From JAXFQS01 sp034178815 (GTDB lineage Bacteria; Verrucomicrobiota; Kiritimatiellia; RFP12; DVOR01): a DNA stretch of 26,837 nucleotides. The first letter of the stretch is position 1. Every line of letters starts with the position of its first letter. The stretch is taken from positions 1-26,837 of the forward strand of contig JAXFQS010000079.1 in NCBI GenBank assembly GCA_034178815.1. The letters run 5' to 3'. This document shows positions 1 to 6,497 of the stretch, one piece after another. A program made the translations under genes and the position numbers. The notes under the pieces are model-generated. The model saw only the letters and a program-made list of their open reading frames with translations. It searched no databases and was not told where the DNA came from.

Positions 1-1
1 C

Positions 2-40
2 TCTGTGGGGATTCGCACCGAAGAAATGAAAGGAGCATGA
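2..40 (+). CDS. C-terminal tail of an upstream phage gene (partial)
   Basis: An open frame enters from the left edge and ends at TGA 38-40, giving the last 12 residues SVGIRTEEMKGA. The stop lies between the ribosome binding site and the start of the capsid gene, which is the usual tight packing of phage structural genes. In many phages the gene just before the capsid gene encodes a scaffold or head protease, but too little is visible to say which this is. Low confidence, because any frame can be open over 12 codons. Confidence 0.3.
   Translation, partial: SVGIRTEEMKGA
29..35 (+). promoter_or_regulatory. Ribosome binding site of the capsid gene
   Basis: AAAGGAG lies 8 nt before ATG 44 and fixes that ATG as the capsid start. 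It is a stronger, Firmicutes-like Shine-Dalgarno site than those of most chromosomal genes further right, several of which have none. Confidence 0.7.
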
Positions 41-43
41 ATT

Positions 44-403
44 ATGCCTTTTGAGCAGATTGGTCTGAACTACGCACAGGAGTATAGCGCCGTTCTGGCG
101 AACCAGTACCCCTATCTGTCCTACTTTGCCGACCTGTGGAACGGCCCCAACGCGGGTGCCTACCGTCCCGTGCATGGCAAGACTGTGCTGGTTCCCAGCA
201 TGGAGGTCTCCGGTTCCCGGGCTGTGAACCGCGACCGGATTGACGGCGTTTTCAACAGAAACTTTAATCAGGACCTCCAGCCCGTGACCATGAGCATGGA
301 CCGTGAGTGGGACACTCTGGTGGACCCCATGGACATGAACGAGGCCCCCGCCGTCACCGTGGCGAACATCACCCGCACCTATGTGGAGACCCAGAAGGTG
401 CCT
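44..403 (+). CDS. Phage major capsid protein, exon 1
   Basis: This encodes the first 120 residues of a phage coat protein of the HK97-fold type that builds the icosahedral head. Recognition rests on the overall pattern: LNYAQEYS at the N-terminus, a central FNRNFNQDLQPVTMSMDREW stretch, and TYVETQKVP running into EMDAYAASKL in the second exon. Related capsids have this as one unbroken 'QK-P-EMDAY' segment. The frame is cut exactly after the codon CCT (Pro120, 401-403); beyond it the frame hits TGA within seven codons in the intron. The exon ends in T, as group I splice sites require. I am confident of 'phage capsid' and less sure of the exact family. Confidence 0.8.
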
Positions 404-485
404 AGATTTTGGGCCGCTGCCTGAGCAATCGGCAGTAGAAACCTCCTTAATTGCTGGAAACTCAACGGATTTTAGGCGTAATCCG

Positions 486-515
486 TTGACAATCAGCAGC
501 CAAGCGGTATATAAT
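486..515 (+). promoter_or_regulatory. Consensus sigma70 promoter inside the intron
   Basis: TTGACA (486-491) and TATAAT (510-515) are both exact consensus hexamers, 18 nt apart. The predicted start is near 522, about 30 nt before the endonuclease ATG at 553. The -35 box overlaps the 3' arm of P5 and the spacer overlaps the Q element, so the same bases serve the ribozyme and possibly transcription. The match is seen directly; activity is inferred. Confidence 0.6.
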
Positions 516-553
516 GTTTGTATCCTAATATGGAGAAAGCGAGGGTACAAACA
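515..553 (+). promoter_or_regulatory. Hairpin that can hide the endonuclease start site
   Basis: TGTTTGTATCC (515-525) pairs with GGGTACAAACA (543-553) as an 11-bp stem with one G-U pair and a 17-nt loop. The 3' arm covers most of the probable Shine-Dalgarno GAGG (541-544) and reaches the A of the ATG at 553. A transcript read through from the capsid promoter would contain both arms. A transcript from the internal promoter, starting near 522, would lack most of the 5' arm. It is probably also a peripheral stem of the intron. Confidence 0.6.
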
Positions 554-1200
554 TGACCATGTGGAAACCTGTAAAAGACTACGAAGGACTTTATGAGGTA
601 TCGTCCTCCGGGGAAGTCAGAAGCAAAGACCGAGAAATAGCAACGGCCATTCGCCACAATCAAAGCAGGATTGCCCGAGGGCGGTTGCTTAAGCAGAACC
701 GAAAGCGCAACGGGTACATGACCGTTGACCTCGCAAAGAATGGGAAAGTAAAAACAACGCTTGTGCACCGCATTGTAGCGGAAGCGTTTCTCCCTCCGGT
801 TCCTGGGTGCGAGTATGTGAACCACAAAGACGGCGTTAAGACGAATAACAGCGCCTCCAATTTGGAGTGGGTAACATCGAGCAGGAACAGGCAGCACGCA
901 ATAGAGCATAAACTTGCGAGGTTTACGCAGTCCAGACAAATCCGGTGCATTGAAAATGGGATTGTATTTCCCCATTCACTCTATGCCGCCAGATGGGTTG
1001 ACCAAAACTATCCGGGCGCAATTAACGGTTCCGAAAAGGTTGCAGCTCGAAACATAAGGGCTTGCGCAAATGGACGTGCGAAGTCCGCTTACGGTTTTAC
1101 ATGGGAATTTACCGAAGGTTCAACGACTATCCCGAAAGGGAGTACACGCAAGCGCGTGGAAATGGGAGGCCCCTCTAACGAGGGTGAAGATATAGTCTGA
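553..1200 (+). CDS. Intron-encoded HNH homing endonuclease
   Basis: This 215-residue protein would cut intronless copies of the capsid gene and so spread the intron. Residues about 3-28 (WKPVKDYEGLYEVSSSGEVR) match the NUMOD4 DNA-binding motif. Residues about 70-107 carry the HNH nuclease core: VHRIVAEAF with His72, VNHKDG with Asn90 and His91, and the closing NLEWVT. The start at ATG 553 has GAGG seven to eight bases upstream; ATG 559 is an alternative. The last ~30 residues are read from the ribozyme core itself (P7, the stem at 1131-1140, S element), and the stop TGA 1198-1200 lies just past the P7 3' strand. That tail is therefore probably constrained as RNA rather than as protein. Base composition is more AT-rich than in the flanking exons, as expected for a mobile insert. 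Confidence 0.9.
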   Translation: MTMWKPVKDYEGLYEVSSSGEVRSKDREIATAIRHNQSRIARGRLLKQNRKRNGYMTVDLAKNGKVKTTLVHRIVAEAFLPPVPGCEYVNHKDGVKTNNSASNLEWVTSSRNRQHAIEHKLARFTQSRQIRCIENGIVFPHSLYAARWVDQNYPGAINGSEKVAARNIRACANGRAKSAYGFTWEFTEGSTTIPKGSTRKRVEMGGPSNEGEDIV

Positions 1201-1274
1201 ACTGCACGGCGACGTGCAGCTGGGGCCGAAAGGTTCCCGCGTGTGGAAGTAGCGAGCCATACGGAACATATTTG

Positions 1275-1442
1275 GAAATGGACGCCTATGCCGCATCCAA
1301 GCTGGCCGGTTTCGCCGGCGACTTCGGCACTGTGGACACCACCACCCTGTCCGCCAATAACATCCTGGCCACCTGGGACAGCTATCTGGCGTACATGATC
1401 AACAACCGCATCCCCGTTGACCGCATCCGCTGCAAGATGACC
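1275..1442 (+). CDS. Phage major capsid protein, exon 2 (truncated at the junction)
   Basis: The capsid frame resumes at GAA 1275 with EMDAYAASKLAGFAGDF and continues to PVDRIRCKMTP, where resemblance to capsid proteins ends at about 1440-1445. The same frame runs on to TAG 1638-1640 but translates only Pro/Ser/Arg-rich sequence that is an out-of-frame reading of the next gene. A capsid of this type should be around 300 residues, and only about 176 residues of capsid-like sequence are present. The gene is thus cut off by a rearrangement or an assembly join. The end given is my estimate of the break. Confidence 0.7.
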
Positions 1443-2023
1443 CCGCCGCCAAGCGCATCGTCGCCATCGCGCAAATCGCCCCAACCCCTGCAGCGTCCCC
1501 CGCCAAACAGGTACAGCAGAAACACTCCCAAGCCGCCGATGAGCCCGACATTCCCGCTATCACCAAGCGAGAAGCCATCGCGCGATTCGCCAAGGCCTTG
1601 GATGCTGAGAACCCAATCGCCGCGCTCAATAACCTCATAGCCGCCGACGCCGATGCTTGCACCCTGCTCAAGATTCCCTCGTCCACCCGTTGCCCCAACC
1701 TCGACGAACTCTTCGCCCAAGCCCTGACCAAGCGAGTCGGACAAACCATTACGCTTGCCTACAAAGGACGCAATCGAACCGTCACCATCCAATCTGTCTC
1801 AGACGGCAAACTTCACATGGAGCGCAACGGCAAGAGTGGCGCCATTCCAATCGGAAGCGACGGTATAGAAGATTTGGAGCGGCTTCGGCTTATCGGCGTC
1901 CCCAAAAGACTCGGTGACGCATTGACCATCTTTGCTTACAGCCGCAAGCTCGGCCATACCGCCGCCGCCCAAGCTCTACAGGCAGTCCATCCCGAACTCA
2001 AGCCCTTCTCCAACGCCCAATGA
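1442..2023 (+). CDS. C-terminal part of an unrecognised protein (5' end lost at the junction)
   Basis: This frame is open from the junction to TGA 2021-2023 and yields about 193 residues with no in-frame start matched to a ribosome site; ATG 1598 would give only 141. The first ~50 residues are an Ala/Pro/Gln-rich linker (IAPTPAASPAKQ). From about residue 50 a compact region begins (ITKREAIARFAKALDAENP), probably helical, then a strand-rich part (QTITLAYKGRNRTVTIQSV) and a helical end. I do not recognise the family. Its stop overlaps the ligA start (ATGA), so it was the upstream member of the ligA operon in its native chromosome. Codon use resembles the genes to the right and not the phage part. 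It is clearly the 3' remnant of a longer gene. Confidence 0.6.
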   Translation, partial: PAAKRIVAIAQIAPTPAASPAKQVQQKHSQAADEPDIPAITKREAIARFAKALDAENPIAALNNLIAADADACTLLKIPSSTRCPNLDELFAQALTKRVGQTITLAYKGRNRTVTIQSVSDGKLHMERNGKSGAIPIGSDGIEDLERLRLIGVPKRLGDALTIFAYSRKLGHTAAAQALQAVHPELKPFSNAQ

Positions 2024-4287
2024 ACCCAATCCAAGAGCGCATCGAGTGGCTTTCCCGCGAAATCTCTCGTCACGACCGACTGTACTATGTCGAGGCCAAG
2101 CCGGAGATTGGCGATGCCGATTATGATGCCCTCTATCGCGAATTGGAACGCCTTGAACGGGACTATCCGCAGTGGGCCCTTCCAGACTCTCCAACCCAGC
2201 GCGTTGGTGGCGCGCCGCTCAAGTCATTCAAACAGGTTCGCCACGAGCCTCCAATGCGCAGTCTCGACAAGACTCATAGCCGTGGTGACCTTGCGACCTT
2301 TGACGATTTCCTGCGCAAGCAGATGCCTCAACCGTGGGATTATGTCGTCGAGCCAAAGATTGACGGCGTGGCTATTAGCCTGCTCTACCTCAACGGCATG
2401 CTATCCCGCGCTGCTACGCGTGGAAACGGAATGGTCGGGGACGATGTCACGGCTAATGTCAAAACTATCCGTTCGGTGCCTCTTTCGATACCGGTCAAGG
2501 CTGCCGTTGTGGAAGTTCGGGGCGAAGTATATATGACGAGGGAGGGCTTTGTCAAACTCAATGAGATCGAGGAGAATGCCGGTCGCGAACCTTTTGCCAA
2601 TCCGCGTAACGCTGCGGCGGGTTCGCTCAAACTTCTCGATCCCGCTGAAGTGGCCAGACGGCCTCTAGACATTATTCTCTACGCATCTGGCGCTCTTGAA
2701 GGTGTTTCGTTCGACTTTCACTCTCAGATGACCCGGATTTTTGCCGAGTGGGGGTTGAAGGTGACGCCGTGGTCGCGCCTCTGTGCGGACATGAAGTCGG
2801 TGTTCGCGGCAATCGACGAACTTCAGTCTTTGCGCCATTCGTTTCCGTTCGAGATGGATGGTGCGGTGGTCAAGGTCAATGACCGCCGTCTTTATGCTTC
2901 GCTGGGGGCGACGGCGAAGAGTCCGCGCTGGGCGAGGGCCTTCAAGTATGTTCCCGAGCGCGCGGAAACGCGGATTCGCGCCATCACCGTGCAGGTTGGG
3001 CGAACGGGCGTGTTGACTCCCGTGGCCGAACTCGAACCTGTCGAACTGGCCGGGTCGACCATTGCCCGCGCAACGCTCCACAATGCGGACGAGATTGCCC
3101 GGAAGGATTTGCGTGTCGGCGATGCGGTGTGGCTGGTCAAGGCAGGCGATGTGATTCCGGCAATCGAGAGTGCGATAAAGGAGAAGCGCTCTGGTTCGGA
3201 ACAGCCTTTTGTTCCTCCTTCTGACTGTCCCGAGTGCGGGGCGCCTGCGTGTCGGCTGGAGGGGGAGGTTGCTTTGCGTTGCACGAATCCTGCCTGTCCG
3301 GCGCAGCGGGTTGGCCGTCTGGATCACTTTGCTTCGCGCAACGCGCTTGACCTAAGGGGCTTGGGCGACAAGGTTGCGGAGGCTATGGTGTCGCAAGGTC
3401 TGGTGACGGATTTGCTGGATCTCTATGCTTTGGACTTCGGGGCTTTGTCGGATTACCAGTTAGCGGACAACCGCAAGTTTGGGCGGAATGCGGTTGCTTT
3501 GAAAGATTCTCTAGAGGCGGCGAAGGGTCTGCCTTTGAACCGTTGGCTTTTTGCCATTGGAATCCCGGGTGTCGGGGCGATTGCGGCTTCGCAGATTGCC
3601 TCGGCGCACCACTGCTTCACGGATTTGCCTTCGTCGGCGTTGCTCAAGGACATTCTGCGGCTGGAGCGGCTCTATTCCGAAACCTCCACGGTTCGCCGCA
3701 CCAAGTCACGGGACGCGTTTCTCCGCCACTGCGGGGAGATCGGGGTGCTGGGCGACGAACTGGTTTCGCGGGGGCTGGCGGTCAAGAAGGAAGGTTCGGC
3801 GCTACCATCGGAGTACCTTGTCGAGATCAAGCCGGCCGCCGCCCGCTCGACGCTGGCGTTCTTTGATTCGGAGTACGGGCGTGCCTTTACCGCGCGGATG
3901 GCGGTGCTAGGCATTAACCCGGTCTCTGCGCCCAAGGCGGATGCTCAGGGGGCGCTTTCGGGCAAGTCATTCGTGCTGACGGGAACACTCAGCCGTCCTC
4001 GGGATGAGATTGCGGCGATGATTGTTGCGGCGGGGGGGGCGGTCTCCTCGGCAGTGAGCGGCAAGACGGACTATCTGGTGGCCGGCGCGTCGGTCGGGCA
4101 GACCAAGTTGGAGAAAGCACGCAATCTGGGAACCGCTGTCATCGACGAGGAGGAATTGCTGCGTTTGATGTCCTCCCTGTCGAACGCACCAATGCCCCCC
4201 GTTCCTGCCAACGAAGCGAAGCCTCTCCTGCGTACGAACGCTTCGCCTGGCACCCACCAGCCCGGGTTGTTTGACGATGAAGGTTAA
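2020..4287 (+). CDS. ligA: NAD-dependent DNA ligase LigA
   Basis: This enzyme seals nicks in replication and repair using NAD+. Domains in order: the NAD-binding Ia segment (residues 1-60, with HDRLYYVEAKPEIGDADYD); the adenylation domain with catalytic Lys113 in KIDG; the OB fold; a four-Cys zinc finger (CPECGAP...CTNPACP, residues about 405-428); helix-hairpin-helix repeats; and a BRCT domain (SGKSFVLTGTLSRPRDEIAAM, residues about 647-720). At 755 residues it is about 80 longer than usual. Part of the excess is a charged insertion of about 50 residues within the HhH region, starting near LRLERLYSETSTVRRTKSRD. The rest is a Pro-rich tail after BRCT ending in QPGLFDDEG. The start ATG 2020 overlaps the previous stop and matches the family N-terminus. 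First complete gene of a three-gene operon. Confidence 0.96.
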   Translation: MNPIQERIEWLSREISRHDRLYYVEAKPEIGDADYDALYRELERLERDYPQWALPDSPTQRVGGAPLKSFKQVRHEPPMRSLDKTHSRGDLATFDDFLRKQMPQPWDYVVEPKIDGVAISLLYLNGMLSRAATRGNGMVGDDVTANVKTIRSVPLSIPVKAAVVEVRGEVYMTREGFVKLNEIEENAGREPFANPRNAAAGSLKLLDPAEVARRPLDIILYASGALEGVSFDFHSQMTRIFAEWGLKVTPWSRLCADMKSVFAAIDELQSLRHSFPFEMDGAVVKVNDRRLYASLGATAKSPRWARAFKYVPERAETRIRAITVQVGRTGVLTPVAELEPVELAGSTIARATLHNADEIARKDLRVGDAVWLVKAGDVIPAIESAIKEKRSGSEQPFVPPSDCPECGAPACRLEGEVALRCTNPACPAQRVGRLDHFASRNALDLRGLGDKVAEAMVSQGLVTDLLDLYALDFGALSDYQLADNRKFGRNAVALKDSLEAAKGLPLNRWLFAIGIPGVGAIAASQIASAHHCFTDLPSSALLKDILRLERLYSETSTVRRTKSRDAFLRHCGEIGVLGDELVSRGLAVKKEGSALPSEYLVEIKPAAARSTLAFFDSEYGRAFTARMAVLGINPVSAPKADAQGALSGKSFVLTGTLSRPRDEIAAMIVAAGGAVSSAVSGKTDYLVAGASVGQTKLEKARNLGTAVIDEEELLRLMSSLSNAPMPPVPANEAKPLLRTNASPGTHQPGLFDDEG

Positions 4288-5548
4288 AGTTCTTGTCTTC
4301 CCTTGCGGTTCGGAGATAGGGCTTGAGATCAACCGTTCGCTTCGAGATGCGAAGGAGGTGGATCTCTGGGGGGCCTCAAGTTGCGAGGATCACGGCAAAC
4401 TGGCCTTTGCGCAGGTCACCCCGAACCTGCCGTTCTGGCACGAACCAGACTTCGCAGAACGCCTGAACAGGTTGTTGCGTTGGGATGGTTTCGACTACTT
4501 CATACCAGCCTACGACCCCGTCGTCAAGTTGTGCGCAGAGGGGCTTGTGACCGCTTGCAAGGTGCTCACGCAACCGCCGGAGACAGTCCGGATATGCGCC
4601 TCGAAGCGGACGACAAACCGGCTTTTCGAGGGGAAAATCCCCCTCCCGCGACGCTACGATTCACTGGACGGATCAGAGCCCTACCCACTCTTCCTCAAAC
4701 CGGACGGCGGAAGTGGCTCCAAGGGCGTTTCCTTGGCACGAAGCATAGCAGAAGCTAGGTTCTTGATGGAGCAAAATCCCTCCCTAGTCGCCTTCGACTA
4801 CTTGCCGGGGAGCGAGTACACGGTCGACTGCTTCACAGACCGCGAGGGGCGTCTGATTTACTGTGGCGGACGGACACGAGAGCGAACAATGGATGGTATC
4901 GCGGTACGCTCCTCGACGGTCGAAAGAGCAGAATTCCGGAAGGTTGCAGAGATCGTCAATGCAACCCTCCAATTCCGCGGAACCTGGTTCCTCCAACTGA
5001 AAGAAGATGCCCACGGCGTACCCTGTTTGACGGAAATAGGCCCCCGCCTTGCTGGCTCTATGGGGACGCATCGCCTGCAAGGGATCAACTTCATGTTGGC
5101 GGAACTTTACCAGGCGGAAGGGGCTCAGGTTTCCTTCCTGCCGCTGCCTTGCGCGGTGACCTACGATCGTGCATTGGAGGGGCGCGGTGTGGTGCATCTG
5201 GAGTACTCGGCGGTCTATACCGATTTGGACGATTGCCTGCTATGCGGGGGGCGTTTGAATCTACGGATGGTGCGTTTTCTCTATCAATGCCTAGGCGAGG
5301 GGAAGCGGCTGGTTTTGCTGACGCGCCATGCTACGAATCCGCACGAGACGCTGGAGCGATTCCGCCTGCAGAATCTCTTCGATGAGGTCGTGTGGCTACG
5401 CGACAGAGCCGAGGATAAGGCCGCGCGAATCACTCGTCGGGATGCCCTTTTCATCGATGATTCGTTTGGCGAGCGTCAGGCGGTTTCCCGTGCCTTGGGC
5501 ATCCCGGTTCTGGCGCCCGATATGGTCGAATTGCTGCTTCGAGACTGA
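4277..5548 (+). CDS. ATP-grasp ligase fused to a HAD-like domain
   Basis: A two-domain protein of 423 residues. Residues 1 to about 285 look like a carbamoyl-phosphate-synthase-type ATP-grasp enzyme: a Rossmann-like N-terminus (KVLVFPCGSEIGLEI), an ATP-binding lysine region LFLKPDGGSGSKGV, and a metal/ATP site CLTEIGPRLAGS. Such enzymes join a carboxylate to an amine or thiol through an acyl phosphate. Residues about 300-423 form a HAD-fold domain with motif I YTDLDDCLL, motif II LVLLTRHATN and motif IV ALFIDDS. The substrate cannot be read from sequence. I chose ATG 4277, which overlaps ligA by 11 nt, over the TTG six bases earlier. Related ATP-grasp/HAD fusions occur near surface-polysaccharide genes, but here the neighbours are DNA- and RNA-acting enzymes, so its role stays open. 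Confidence 0.85.
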   Translation: MKVKVLVFPCGSEIGLEINRSLRDAKEVDLWGASSCEDHGKLAFAQVTPNLPFWHEPDFAERLNRLLRWDGFDYFIPAYDPVVKLCAEGLVTACKVLTQPPETVRICASKRTTNRLFEGKIPLPRRYDSLDGSEPYPLFLKPDGGSGSKGVSLARSIAEARFLMEQNPSLVAFDYLPGSEYTVDCFTDREGRLIYCGGRTRERTMDGIAVRSSTVERAEFRKVAEIVNATLQFRGTWFLQLKEDAHGVPCLTEIGPRLAGSMGTHRLQGINFMLAELYQAEGAQVSFLPLPCAVTYDRALEGRGVVHLEYSAVYTDLDDCLLCGGRLNLRMVRFLYQCLGEGKRLVLLTRHATNPHETLERFRLQNLFDEVVWLRDRAEDKAARITRRDALFIDDSFGERQAVSRALGIPVLAPDMVELLLRD

Positions 5549-5554
5549 CCCGTT

Positions 5555-6424
5555 ATGTACGAACCTTTTGAAATCACCAGTCCCTCAAACCCGCGCATCA
5601 AGGCGGTTGTCAAACTCCGTACTCGTTCCCATCGAGACGAGGCGGGCGAGATGATTGTCGAGGGGTACCGAGAAATCAGCCGCGCGCTCGCCGACGGCTA
5701 TCGTCCGCACCGCCTTTTCTTCTGCCCCGAGCTCTATCTCAAGGACGAGAACGAGCCGGCCTTGGTCGAGGCTTGCGGCAAGGCGGGGGCGGAACTCTGC
5801 CGCTGTTCCCGGCTCGCCTTCGAGAAGATGGCCTACAAAGACCGCCCCGATGGTCTTTTGGCGATTGGCCCCCAGGTGGCTATTCCCTTGAGCCGGTTGA
5901 GCCTTCCGCCAAACGCCCTGGTTATCGTCGCGGAAGCAATCGAAAAACCCGGCAACTTGGGCACCATTCTTCGCACGGCCGATGCTGCAGGCGTCGCGGC
6001 AGTCCTCGTCTGCGACAAATGCACCGACATCCACAATCCCAATGTAGTGAGAGCCTCGACAGGTGCACTCTTTTCAGTCCCGGTCGTTGATACCACCGGC
6101 CCCGAAGCATTGCAATGGTTGAGAGCAAAAGGTTTCCGCATTTTGGCCGCCACCCCGCACGCCGAAGCCCTCCACTTTGAGGTTCCTCTGACCGGCAATA
6201 CCGCCATCGCCGTCGGCGCCGAGCAATACGGTCTCACCCGTCAATGGATGGATGCCGCCGACCTGCGCGTGCGCATACCCATGCTCGGACAGGCAGATTC
6301 CCTCAATGTCTCAGCCGCCGCGACAATCCTCCTCTACGAAGCCGTCCGACAGCGCCTCGCCGCCGGCATCGCCCAAGTCCCCGCCTACGAACCCTGGCAC
6401 GGCGAAGCCTGCCACGACCACTGA
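5555..6424 (+). CDS. SpoU/TrmH-family RNA 2'-O-methyltransferase
   Basis: A 289-residue enzyme expected to transfer a methyl group from S-adenosylmethionine to a ribose 2'-OH in rRNA or tRNA. Residues about 5-90 form the substrate-binding domain of the RlmB/TsnR type (SPSNPRIKAVVKLRTRSHRD, then EGYREISRAL). The C-terminal half is the knotted SPOUT domain with its three motifs: EKPGNLGTILRTADAAG (motif 1), IAVGAEQYGL (motif 2) and IPMLGQADSLNVSAAATILL (motif 3). The start lies 6 nt after the ATP-grasp stop with no good Shine-Dalgarno, which suggests coupled translation. It is the last gene of the ligA operon and faces ugd tail to tail. RlmB-like or TrmH-like cannot be settled from sequence alone. 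Confidence 0.92.
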   Translation: MYEPFEITSPSNPRIKAVVKLRTRSHRDEAGEMIVEGYREISRALADGYRPHRLFFCPELYLKDENEPALVEACGKAGAELCRCSRLAFEKMAYKDRPDGLLAIGPQVAIPLSRLSLPPNALVIVAEAIEKPGNLGTILRTADAAGVAAVLVCDKCTDIHNPNVVRASTGALFSVPVVDTTGPEALQWLRAKGFRILAATPHAEALHFEVPLTGNTAIAVGAEQYGLTRQWMDAADLRVRIPMLGQADSLNVSAAATILLYEAVRQRLAAGIAQVPAYEPWHGEACHDH

Positions 6425-6435
6425 CCCTACCCAAG

Positions 6436-6469
6436 CAAAAACCGCCCGGGCCCAAAGGCTCCGGACGGT
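6436..6469 (-). terminator. Intrinsic terminator of ugd
   Basis: On the minus strand a GC-rich hairpin (arms 6441-6453 and 6457-6469, with a few mismatches, loop near TTTG) is followed directly by TTTTT (6441-6437) and GC. It lies 29 nt past the ugd stop. The plus-strand side lacks a T run, so it mainly serves ugd, though it may also slow transcription coming from the methyltransferase gene. Confidence 0.75.
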
Positions 6470-6497
6470 CACATGCTTAGGCTTCCAGTCCGCGCGA

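Larger units (their letters stand above)
404..1274 (+). ncRNA. Group I self-splicing intron in the capsid gene
   Basis: This 871-nt intron interrupts the capsid gene between Pro120 and Glu121. The 5' exon ends in T403 and the intron ends in G1274, as group I chemistry requires. GCCT at the exon end can pair with GGGC at 411-414 across a short loop (P1, with the U-G wobble at the splice site). Core elements are visible: P4 from TGCTG 452-456 with CAGCA 494-498; P5 as a perfect 10-bp hairpin 462-471/480-489; P7 from GACTAT 1125-1130 with ATAGTC 1192-1197; a CCC-GAAA-GGG stem at 1131-1140; P9 at 1202-1219 with loop GCGA; and a GAAA-capped stem at 1222-1237. The R and S motifs (CAACGACTAT, GAAGATATAGTC) resemble subgroup IA phage introns. 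Splicing restores one open frame, QKVP-EMDAY. I did not work out P3 fully. Confidence 0.92.
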
